Below the pieces are notes generated by a model. It did not search any database and was not told where the DNA came from. It was given only the letters and a program-made list of their open reading frames with translations. Of a stretch of DNA of 64,000 nucleotides, positions 1 through 12,600 are shown one piece after another. The stretch is from Norana najaformis (taxonomy: Eukaryota > Annelida > Clitellata > Crassiclitellata > Hormogastridae), in assembly GCA_964023275.1 (NCBI GenBank), contig OZ029917.1:21128488-21192487 (forward strand), given 5' to 3'. The position numbers and the translations under genes were made by a program. Position 1 is the stretch's first letter, and the number at the start of each line of letters is the position of its first letter.

Positions 1-606
1 TTAGTTTAAGGTGTTGTATATGTACTTTATTGAACTAAAATAATTAGTGGCACAGCTTTATATATGGCATAACACATGCCCAGCCGAAATTTATGGCGAT
101 TGAAACAAAAAATCAAAACAAAGAATACAATGTATTCAACCAAATTTGTTTAAAATTTTCTTCCAATCCAAAACACAATCTTGATGAAAACAGAATTTTC
201 TGGCAGCCTTTACAAGTCCAATGACATCATTGGCGAGGTTGTTGTAGACTCATTTTCGTGACCATACTAATACTATTCTAATACTTCTTTAGCCCACAAC
301 AACTTGCAAATACACAGCTACAAAGACATGTAAATGGTCACAAAATACCATTTCAGTTTAACACAGTCCTCGCCATAACACGATAGTTGATAAGGATCCC
401 AAATTCCGCATTAGAGTGAGAGTCCGGTGTATTTAGGTCAAAAATCATTGTTTTTCTGAACCAATTCCATATGAACTGCGCAGCATTTTCCCTATTCCTG
501 CTTTAAACAGATTCGTGATCATGATTGTGCAAGTTGCTCAGCGATCTCTCCCACAAAATTTTGTTTATAATCATCTGAAGTCCAAGTATATCTGATATTA
601 ACTTAC
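1..606. other. RPTP intron (left edge) with no recognised element
   Basis: AT-rich sequence between D2 exon 31 and the window edge. I checked the minus strand for the next D2 motifs (Y-I-V-T-Q-G-P, D-F-W) and found none, so the next exon should be to the left. Confidence 0.5.
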
Positions 607-683
607 ATCTGTGTATACAGCATTAATGTAGTCAGATGATCCACTGATGTATGATCTTAGATAAGGCCTTGACAGTCTGCTTA
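607..683 (-). CDS. RPTP exon 31: D2 with [11 protein letters not shown] motif
   Basis: The exon is 77 bp, phase 1-0. It reads [20 protein letters not shown] and then TD, donor gtaagt. It is the last exon I can place; the rest of D2, including its signature loop, must be left of the window, so whether D2 is a pseudophosphatase cannot be judged. Confidence 0.82.
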
Positions 684-3600
684 CTACAGAGGCAAAACAA
701 ATCCAGATTTTAACATAATTAAATCAAATGTAACCAAACATGTATAGTCTGCAAAACAGAAGTGACAAAAGAATGACTCATATGTGGCCCTTTGGACAAG
801 TGACCACAGAACATAGAGTGCAGTTTTACAGCAATTTTATGTTTGATCATTAATTACCCACAGGCAGATGCAAAAGGAGTTGAGTAAGTTTTGAAACTTC
901 AGAAAGGCAAACTGAATGAATCATTCTAGAAGAAAAACGATGACATCACATTACTACAACAAACTGAAGCAGGGCCAATACCTGGTTGGGTGTTGGAGTA
1001 GTGGGATAGTGCATTTAAGAAGTAAGGTTCATCATTACTGCAAAAATACCTTACCTAATCATATCTGACTTGCAGTAAACGTGCCACATGACCCCATATC
1101 CTACCTGGTATGATTTCTCTGACTCGGTTCTTGTTAATATTTTCAGGGCTCAAAGCATCCATTCTACTCGTATCTGTTGGGTTCGGAAGCAACAATGTCC
1201 CTAAAAGCTACAACAACATCCAGAAAACAAAATGCACAATATGGCAACAGGGAAACAGCAGGACAAAACTTTATCTAATGCTGCTGTACAGTCTATTTAT
1301 GATTTAAAGAGAACCCTTCACATCAATATTTTTCATCAACAGCATAGTCCCAATAACAAAAACTTACTACAGTTTAATAGTACTAACTGTGCTAGTGAAA
1401 TGAATTCCATAAACTGGTTAAAAATAGGTTAAGAAGAAGTTCTGCAAGGCTCAACCCGGTTAGCACTTGAACACGTTTGGAGCTTATGTCAAAGGATCCT
1501 CCCACCTTAGAAGCATGCTTCTGGGGAGTTTCTGCCAAGTCACATAATCAAGTATGTTACCATTACCTTTTATCTTTGCTTAGGCGGTTCTTCCCTGACT
1601 TGACCTTATACTGCATAGCTCAGACACAAGCACAAGAGAAGTTTTTCAAAGATTAAGGGCTAAATAGTCCAACATCAATCAAATCAATCTCCAGTGCCAC
1701 AAAATGCAATCATTCACTTCAATAACATCTTCATTTACAGTAATGCTGACAGCACACATTTTGCTGAACAAACATCCAAAATGAACATTAAGTTGTTAGG
1801 AGTAAAGCCGTGAGCTGGATCCATACAACAACCACTGATCTAGCAGTACCGTATAAACTCGAATATAAGTCAAGAAATTTATGTCTATTTCAGGGCGACG
1901 AAAAAGGTCTTCGACTTATACTCGAGAGACAAAATAGGCGGAAGATTTTCGGACGGAACATTCAACATTACTAAAATGGACTTAAACATTAAACCCTCAG
2001 TTTATTTTAGTTGTCTTTGTTTTTATATCGTTTTTCAAGAAAAATCACATTTCAATAAATTACTGACTACATGTAGATCAAAACGAAATATTCTTCTCTT
2101 ATAACAATGTTATTACATACTTCTACAATATATTTCATGCATCGAAAGCGATGTCCTTTATTATCGCTTGCTGAGACCTCCGCCAAAAGAAATCAAATAT
2201 CATGGATACGCGCAGTAATGTCGAGCAAGAGAAAGACCTAAAACATTGGTGTAGAGATGTGTGCAAAACGAGGGAGTTGGGCTGCGAGCCTAGCTGATAA
2301 ACCGTTTGAAAGGGGAAAGTCGCTGCATATTACATACGCAATGAGGGGGAGAGGGTGATCGGATTTAGGCGATTTTGCGTACGGGTGCGTATGGCGAGGG
2401 GGTGGGTCTCAAAATAAATTTCCACATTAGCCTATTTATAACACTGTATTATCCTATAGTCGTCCGATGAAATTCATTACATTATATAAAAGCCATGTGC
2501 AGTTATTCTGTGCTGAGAACCAAGGTAACTGAGTCACAGGCAGTCAGACATACAGAGTGGTCGCCAGACTATAGGAAGATTTGACAGAACCCTGAAAAAT
2601 TAATGGAATGCAGGTCAGACAACTCGTATCACTGCCATCGCCATCTGGATGTCATCTTTGACCAGTCAGGCAGTACTAAGGGGTGTAAGCCGACACCCGT
2701 TAAATTAGTTCCTTCAGTTACAAAACCATATACATGTACCTTATGTACATATGGTTTTGTAAATATGAGGTGGATACATATATACCCATATTCGTATAGT
2801 CGCCCTTTATAATTATATTCCCCACACAGTCTCTGTATGTTAGCCGAAGAAAGCTCCCTCTGTTAAATATATGAGGGGTATGAAAATATAATTTTCTTTG
2901 CATACGTAATATATGGATGGGCCCATATTATTATAAGGGTGTATATATGGGTTCGACTTATATTCGAGCCGTCGATTTTGGATGCTTTTTTTCTCAAAAA
3001 AGTACACTTCGACTTATACTTGAATCGACTTATAGTTGCGTTTATACGGTAGTTATTCCAAGATTTGACTGATATCAGAGTAATCAGACATATACAGTAT
3101 ATATTAACACGGTTTCTTACATCATATTCATCCTTGAGGAAAGACTGTCTGGTCTGTGGGTTGGTGGCCTGCAGGCTGGTGTATCGTGCTTGAAACTCAA
3201 CACAAGGAATAGACGTGTCTCCGCTCTTCAGCGCTTCTAGCAGAGCGTCATAAACGAAAATGTACTGCTCCTATACAAAATAAAATGGCATCCACAATAG
3301 AAGCCGTGTTGAATAGTGCTTTTTTTTATTTTCAGCCCAAAACAAACTGAGTTACTTTCATCAAAGGTATTTTAAATGTAATGAAGCTGTAATTAAAGTG
3401 AAGACTCAGTTATACATGACTCCTTAACTGCTAGAACTCCAAAACTACCTTATGCGATTAAATCCCCAAAAGGTTTCCAAGTAATATGCAGATTCATAAT
3501 TGTAAGAATCCAATTCCAAATCCACTATTTGAACTTTTGCCCAAACACACTTTTAACTAACAGCAGATGAATCCGGTGGTTAGTTCAGAAGCCAGTGCGG

Positions 3601-6600
3601 CGGGCTAGGCTGGAGGAGACAGAGTGGTGAAGAAAGATCAACTGCAAAAAGGTGAAGAAGCCTAGAAGCTGAATTAACAGAAAGGAAGGTGAAATGAAAG
3701 CGAGAATGTTGGAAAAGGTGAATTAGAAAGAAGAGGATGCTAGGAAAAAATAAATAATAGTTAGAAATGATAAGAGCACAAAAACATGACAATAAAAAAA
3801 TAGTGAAGATAATAACAGAAATGCAGGAAAAATTAAACATGATGGATACCAGTAAATGATATAGCATAAATTTTTTCTTTTTTCTTGTATTTTACTGCCT
3901 GCTGTGACCCACCAGTGTTTGCACCATGTTGACACGGTTATTCCTCATCTGCTTTACACAGTTGAATATGTCCACATTGCCCTCGACCTTTGCCTGATCC
4001 AACAGGTAGTCAAGGGCAATGAATGTCCCTGACCGGCCCACTCCAGCACTGCAATGTACAATTGTTGGTCCAGCAGACGGGTCGTCGTAGCTGCGCACTT
4101 TTTTCCGGAACGCAAGCAGGCAGGTTGGGTATGTAGGAACACCATGATCAGGCCAAGCAGTGAAATGAAACTGACGAACAGTTCGCGTTTCACCTCCCTG
4201 TAGATGCAACAACATTTAAATATGTGCACAATTATGTGCTTCAGCCTGTGTGGTAAATCAAAGGTACTCTGTAAAACTGCACTGCATAAGTTGTTCTACA
4301 ATTATTAGTATTATTATATTATAATTACTATTACAGAACACCTATAATGACAATAATAATGACGATGACGATGATGATGATAATAGAGAGGAATACGAAG
4401 ATCATATTTATAAATCTAGTATCTTAATTATTTTTTCAAATGCTCTCCATGATTATTCACAACTGTAACTGGCTGGGGCAAGTTAAAAATCAGAAATTCA
4501 TACAAGTTAGCAACCTGAACAGAGGCGTTACAACTTTATACCTTTGTCATGGTAAATGTTCGTATCTTGAAGTCAGCAAACTGTTCCAACTCGATCATTG
4601 TGACTAGAATGTCCCCATAGGTTTTAGGGTTTTCCACTTCTGGCCAATACTGCTCACATTTATGCTAAATGGATATCAAACAAGCATTAGAAACAGTTTT
4701 ACTGTAAACTGAACACAAAGTGTTTCGTTAAAATATTGACAACATTCAATATCATAGCAAGAAAAGATTTCAGACCTGTGACTGAAAATTTTAAATAAAA
4801 CCTGGCCAGAAAATAAAACTTACAAGTACAGAATTGCAGGCTGGACTCAGGCCCAATCAATATTAGGGAATAAACTTTCCAATTAGGGCCAAACATGAAG
4901 GTCTCCAGGACAGTAGTGGACTTCACAAAGGGTCAAAATCGTAGTTTGCACGTGGGCTACACAGCTCTTTTATTCAAGTGGTTAAGTAGTATTGGTAGTC
5001 ATAATGGATGACCTGTTGATTGGATTAACGGCTGCATTTTGGAGAGTCAACATGTCAACAGTTCACGTGTTAGAAACCAGTGCCATGGAAGTTATTATTT
5101 TTTAATAATGGTATAGTAGCAAAACTCTCCATAAGAATTGTTTGGGTTTAATTTACTGTTACTACATATTGACAATTACATTTCAAACTGAACAGTGTAA
5201 ACATTTCAACATAACTGCAAACATAGACAAATGAGAAAAAGCTTTAAAACCATAAGCTGTTCTTAAGCCATTGGCCAAGACAATGACTGTTATAGCACAA
5301 CTGAACAGCATGCAAATTGTAAGTAGATGGTTACTGCAAAGACAAGCCAAAGTCCTCGAAATCACTTAGGGTAAAATTCTGATTAATCCCCTCTGATCTC
5401 CTCTCAAGGCTTCAAGAAAATCCAGCCCTGAGAGGAGATGCAATTTGAAAACAGTGCATGCATAATCCTTAAACTTGTCCAGCTGCTTGGATAAATGTAA
5501 CATCTTAACCCAATTCTATCTTTGTACCCACATCTAGTCAAACCTAAGCCTAGCTAACAAAATAACTGATGGAAAGCATAATGCCATAAAGCACAAGTAG
5601 CCCCCTCCATCAGAACATGTAAACCAGATATCCACAACTTACCCGTCCATCCTCCATCAAGTTAGCAACCATAATTATTCTGGTAGAACGCAACTGCCAA
5701 GTCATTCGCCATATGTCATTTAGGGTGATTTTATTCGGACCTAAACATTTATTATGTCGTTGAATTAGTTTGCAAAAATTAACTGAAACTGAACTACTTA
5801 TTATACACTAAACAATTTCATACACATTAAATACAGCTATATTACTGCAAAGTGGCAAATGGAAAACTTTAAATGGATCACAGCACCATCCTAGTTGAAA
5901 GACTATGGTTTAATTCCAATAATTCAAATGTACAGAGCATTGCAGGCTAAGTGATCAACATAATTCATAGAATAAGCAGAAGTCTTTTTTGATGTTAAAC
6001 TGACACAGAGCAGTTATGTCAGTATGTAAGGAATTCCATGTTGATTAAACAACAAGAAACTGGCAGAAGTAAATTACTTGTAAAACAATGCAAGAGCAGT
6101 TTTAAAGAGGTATGTCAGTAAAAGTGTTATCAATGTGGTTATGAAGGAGTAGTTCAAATTCCTGTTAGCTGAAAATGATGACAACAAGGTGTTAAAGAAT
6201 GTGCAGGTGGGCTGGTATTGCTCCATTTTCATAAGATCAAGACTGAAATCTTAATCTTATGAAATCAGACTAAAATTTAAACCTGCCATCAGTCTTGACG
6301 TTCAACTCGAGAAGGGCGAAACCTTGTACCAGATCAACCTTGTTTCCTGCAAACTGCGTGTAATCCAACACTGGAGGCAGTTCCACAGTAGTCTAAATCT
6401 TGGTTTTGGCCCAGATGATCTCTATTTCAAACTGGTGTACTTCCCAGTCCAGTATTTCCAGTGAAAGGACCAGGATCACCAAATTTCAACAAGAATGGCC
6501 ACATCATTGGCAAAGTCCAGATTGAAGAACATCTCCAATCCAATGTGTGCACCTGAATGTTGCTTCAGCAACAGTCTGCTCCACGACCTGATCCATCAGC

Positions 6601-9600
6601 AGTAAGGACAGATCTGGGGCAAGTTTACAGTCCTGTCGTACCCCATTTTCCACACTAAACCAATCTGAATTCACACCACCAATATGTACAACACTCGTGT
6701 TGGTTCCACTGAACTTTGGGCTGCACACAACCTGGAGTAAAGCTCAAGACTGGGACGGTTTTTCTAAGATTCATGGAAACAGCAAGGCTACGGAGAGGGG
6801 CACTGATAATCATGACTGAAATCTCCTGCCAAGAAAACTTCACTATGTTTAGCATACATGTGCACTAGAAGTAGAAAGCCACGCAGGCTACATACTGTCG
6901 ATGGCAGATTCTTCTTCCTTATTCATGGTAACATAACTCATAAGCAACGTTGCTTGCTGTTGGAACAGCTCTTTGGAATGGACGTCTGCTACCATTTTGT
7001 GCAAGGGTCACGGTTGGTGATACAGCTCAGTCAGCTTGCTGTTTAAGGGCGTTCTTATTTCCCTGCGGTTCTCATGCTGGAAGCACCTCTGAGTAGTCTA
7101 TTCTGTAGGAAGCACTATATAAGTTATCAAATACAATACGATACAATACAATTCTTCGTTGCTGTGCTGTAATCACAAACTTAACATCCTCCATTACGAA
7201 AAATGTTAATCCTCTGCTTTTCTTGCCAACACTACATTTGTAGATTAAACAGTGATCAGACAAAGACAGTACATGTATTAGCCATTACAGGACCCAACCA
7301 AATTTTTGTGACTGTTAAAATTGTAATAAAACGTTGCAATAATAGTTATCAAATGTCTCCTAAATTACAGTATAGGCTGCTACAATTCAGAAGCAAGAGA
7401 GAGAAGGGTTTACAGTTAAGTGGTTCAGTCAGAACTGCTGAAACTGCCCAGTGCTCATGTATTCGTTGGAACATACGTGCATAGCATTGTAATAATTAGC
7501 ATCAGGGCCTAATCTGAATTATGCAGTAGTTCATGACTATCTTTTTATTTATTAATGACTTTCCTGAATTAGTAAAGACCATTAGTAACAGGGTTATCAA
7601 ATCCACAAATTTACTAAATAAAATTTACTTATTACCATAAACACCTCCATTCACTCATATTTTACGTGACCCACTCGAACATAACTGGGTTAATCAACAA
7701 ATCAGCAAAACATTAAATCACTCAATTTTAATCTAATGACTTCAATAAAGCCATTATCGTAATGTTCAAGGCATCACATGATGGTCACTTCAAGCGAAAC
7801 TGTAGCCAAAGATCTGTTGGAGAAGCCACTTCAAATAGGTCGGTAATTCAGAGGTAGGCCAGAGAAACCAAAGTTAGACTACAGTGGGTAAATAAGTTGA
7901 AACAAATGAGTCTTAATTTTAGACCTGAAGGACATCAAAGAACTGACAGATCTTGGCAACTGGCCACTATTTTTTCCAGAATTTCAGAAATGAAATTGAG
8001 AGTAGAGATGGAGCAACAGTTTGATAGATCATCAGGAGAGAGAGATGGCTTTAAGAGGGTAATTTATGGCATGAGCGAAACTGGTGGGGCAGCAGCCTTC
8101 AGCAACAAAGACATTAACAATGGATGTGATAATTTGGCCCAAGAAGGACAGCAGGAGTAAGGTCTTGTTTATCAGAAGTCGAGAAACTGAGATTATAAAT
8201 CTCAAACCAGAAGTAGGCTGAGAACCAGTGCAGGAGATTAGGCCATTGGGGGAAGGAACATTAAAAAGTCTTACGCTCGAGATCTTGTCATAAAAGAATT
8301 GCAGGAACCTGTCGGCAAGGGAAGCACATGATGAAGAGCTAGGGATATGCTGAATTTGTCGCAATGTAAACTATAGTTCACCTACTACCATAATAAACTT
8401 TGGAGAAGAAGAGCTATCAAAGACCAGATGAGACATGTAGGTGGACTTGGCTGCTGAGACAAATTTACAGACAACATGACACTGGTGCCTGAATTTGAGG
8501 AGATGGAAAGGTAAAAGGGAGTGTCAGCAACATCTTTCAAGGTGGCTGCACAGCCTCATGGCAATGGCAGTATCCAAGCTGTACCAGGGCTGGGAAGGAT
8601 GTGCAGGAACCCTCTCCGACTTAACAGGAATGTGCTTATGCAAGATTTTTGATACAGTTGAAGTTAGTTGGATGGCAAGTTTGATAGCTGTCTGTGCAGG
8701 GCATAGGAGAGGCAAGGATTTCAGCTATGAAGGCTTAAACATTGAGCATTGTCCATGGATTGTAACTGGTAAGAGTAAGTGGAAGGTGACTTATGATGCA
8801 AAGAACCCTATATAGTAACCGTGGTATGGTCAGACAAATATGACTCAGAAGTTGAGATATTTTTAACAATGGAACAACTGGACCTGGTTATAAGGAGATT
8901 GAGACGTGTCATGAGTTAGAGGGGAGACATGCTGCAGAAGATCAAAGCCGGATACGAGATCTCTGAATTTTTTTGAAGCACAGTTCTAAGTATCTATGTG
9001 AATACTGAAGATGTCCTTCATTATAAGCTCAGAAGGATAAGAGACCAGAAATTCAAGCAGGATTGGAATTCAGGGAAAGATTCAGAAAGTGAAGACAGGG
9101 AGGACGTTAAACATTAATCAATAAAATCAAAACTTCAACACCTTTATATCAAGTGTTACATTAGTATAATTACTGCAAAACGGCAAAACTATAAAGAATC
9201 CAACAGGAAGCAGTCTCTAACTGGAGCACATTTCATCAACCATTCAAACTTACCTCACCTCCATACTGCAAGCTAATCTAATCTAATCTACAAGCTGTGC
9301 AGCACTGGCACCTGAAGCACAAGATAACAACCATCGACACACTAAAATCTTGCTCCAAAATAATACTGGAATTAAAGATTAACCAACCAAAAATTATTGG
9401 GAAATCGTATAAAACCAGCATATGCACATGGCAAGAACAATCTTAGAAAACTTCTTCTGCAAACTGCATTTCTAATTTTACAGTATGAAAAGGATTGGAC
9501 ATACACCATTCTCACACTCTACAACAGCCATCTGACACTCAGCGTATTTATTATTTCGACTAAAATATAGTCATTGATTTTCATAAAATGTGACAGTGCA

Positions 9601-12600
9601 ATCAATCATAAAATGCAATATGTTTGAAGCATACCTTGAGCAGCTACATATGCCTTTGGTTTTTTGTAACTCTAGAAAAGAAGCAGATATCAAATAACTT
9701 TAAAACAGTTTTGCTATTGTTTCATCGCTGCAACAAGGAGTGATTTATAGTCCAGCAAATAAGGTATGTAAACAAAAAACTGCATCCTAATGTGCAAAAT
9801 CAAATTTAAATTAATTTTTGACCAACAAGTGTCAGCCATCTATCAGACAATCAAATTCCATTGGCATTTTGGGCCTATTATAAGCACAGCATGCACTGTG
9901 TGCTTCCAGACAATAACTACAATTTTTGTGCTTTTGTGTGGTGGTGCCAGGCAGTACCAGGTGAGTAATGCATCAATTTTGTCCCTCTTTCTCAGGTTTG
10001 ACTAGCTGCAGATCCTATAACTACACACCAAGCCTTCTCATTGGTTAGGTCAAATACCAGAAATGGCTTTTCTATAGATCTCTTTCCTCTGGTCTGTGTT
10101 GCTATGTATACATTTTATGAACGCTTGATTACAGCGCTAAAAGTAGATATACAAAAGAAGTGCTGTACAAATCATCCAAAGTAATGAAAAGATTTACCAG
10201 CGACACGATAATTCTGTTTTAATTTTAAGTTCTCAGTAATAATTCAACATACAGTGCGGACGCGTTAACGCGCTCCTGGTTTACCCGCGATTCCGCATAA
10301 CGCGAAGTGGTTGTATGTCCCCCAAAGCTATTGACTTGACATGCTGTATCGGTTAACGCGTTTTACTACCGGGAATAAGGCTAATTAAAACAGTGGAGAC
10401 GTACTCTGGCAGCTGTAACATTCCATTCATTCCCGAACTTGGCATTAGTTGTACAAGAGGGAGGGTGTCTTCTAAATAAATAGGCATGTCACTCAGCCGC
10501 GGGAGGGAGCTAATTAGGGCAGGAGGAATGGACAAAGTCGGACTGGAACCGGTTTTAAATGGTTAGGAGGGGGAATCGGCAGAACAAGGCAGGTATGGCC
10601 TGACCGGCGTGACCGCAGAGAGGTTGACTTGCTGGGCGGCCAGCCGAGTACAGACCTGTCCGCCGTACGAAGAGGAGCTTGGCTGGAGGGAACAGCGTGG
10701 GATAGGGAAGTGTGGGCAACCGAGTAGGAGAGGCAATATATTTCAACATTGTCCTATCTAATGCGCGGTTTAAAAGGCGTGTCCCCCTACGACTTCGCGT
10801 TAACGAGTCCACACTGTAATACAGTTATTAAATGTCAAAACAGCATATAAGAAAAAAAAGCTAATTACATCGATGTAGTTGCCATTGATGTAGTCTGAAT
10901 GTGGATCATCTGGAAGGCACTCCAAGACAACTCGTGAATGATCATCTAAAATAAATAGAAACTGTTCTGATTAAATGTTCAAATCACAAATCATACCAGA
11001 GCCAAACAATTTCTGACCTGTCATGTTTCAGCACTTAAGAAAGGTTTGTAAAAGGTGCTGTTGTACTGCACTGTCAAGCAATTACAGGTAGTCAAACGTC
11101 TGACAGTAGAGAGACATCCAACTCGCTTGGCTTTTGCAGGTAAATCCACAGTGCAGTATTTCCATAAATGCACATAATGGCTGATTCATTCTCTCCTGAA
11201 TGAAAAGAAGTGCTTACACGCAACAATGTTCCCGTAGCGATTCTTTAGCTTGTTTTCTGGTTTCTTAGCAACCTCGTGTTTGAACATAAAATGCTGATCA
11301 AGTTCCTAAACATAAAGAAGCTTGATTAAAATGTGGGATGTAACAATGAATACATTTACAGTTAAGACAGCCACAAAATCAAGGAACTATACCATGCATT
11401 AATAAGTTCCCAAAGAAAAACTTCAGCCCCAAACCCACTTTTGTTCAGTTTGAGCAAAATCCATTAAATCAGTGGACATGCAACTGTCACTACAACCTTT
11501 CCATCTTATCAGACTTGAATTGATTGAACATGCAGATAAGTCCTCATACAGTCTACACTAGTGTCCAGTGCATTATTACAACAGCATGAGAGAAGTCAAG
11601 AGATCAGGTTACACTAGACTTCTAATTATTCTGAGCGTTAGGCGATGACCACTTCAACAGAAGTAGATTCTGGTAGATTATCTAGACATAAAACTACTAA
11701 ACTATTTAGACGCTTTTCTGTAAAGGCAACCAGCTGATCACTAAATGCTCACAACAATGCTAGGGTCATGTTCCATACACCGAGTCTGTCAAGAACATCA
11801 GCAAGTGCAGCTCTGGCTCATACATAATACTAAGCAAAGTATTCTCTGATGGTGTTGTCACTTTATAGTAGATGAGAAAACATGAAGTACTGTAAAGCAA
11901 GGAGGTCAAAATTTTAATTGGACCTCGTATTCTTCCTTTAATCCATGCCCTGAAGACATCTTCTTTGTCGTAACGTAACTCCAAAGATCTTCAACATCAA
12001 TTGGCTTGTGTATTTTCTCCGACTCTTTGTGAATGCTTGGCTCATTCTCATCACCAATCAAGGCTACAGGAGATACCCACACAAAAAACGTCACCAATAT
12101 ATACAAAATAACATTATATTTTAACCTATCACAATCTTATTGTATATCGAACAAAATAAATCAAAATATCCAAATCAATCTCATTTGGGGTTAGCTAATT
12201 ATCCAAAGATTTCTATATGGTGCTACTTAGTGATCATACAAAAACAAAGTCTACATGCACACCTACAATCCACAGACTACAATGGTAAACAAGCTGATAC
12301 AAAAAATGGTCTTTGGACCTAGCTCGCTAAGGATGAGGGCACCAAGTGCAGCAATGTAAAGTGAGACTACTGAATCTGCTGTCACCAAGTGATATTGCAA
12401 TGACATTTCAAGAACTTACAACACTGAAGACTGGTCAAACCCTTTGTTTTCATTACCCATGGATGTCACTATTCAAAGATATATTCATTCAACACTTGCA
12501 AGTCAAAAAAACTCTTAGCTGTTACATCAGGGATTATGTGGTCATTCAATGCAAGCTACCTCTAAAGCAGGAGCCTTTAGCTAACCTAGCAATCTTCATC

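Larger units (their letters stand above)
5741..9634. other. Largest D1 intron (3.9 kb), filled with LINE fragments
   Basis: Between microexon 25 and exon 26. It contains a reverse transcriptase fragment (about 6290-6740) and a CR1/L2-like LINE remnant (about 7725-9110), both minus strand. Positions 5741-6289 and 6860-7720 show nothing else I recognise. Confidence 0.6.

Noticed and set aside
3580..3935. Hydrophobic minus-strand frames between D1 exons
   Set aside because: AT-rich intron sequence between exons 3913-4197 and 3121-3270; no family similarity and phases already join.
7897..8160. 87-codon plus-strand frame
   Set aside because: Antisense to a LINE remnant on the minus strand.
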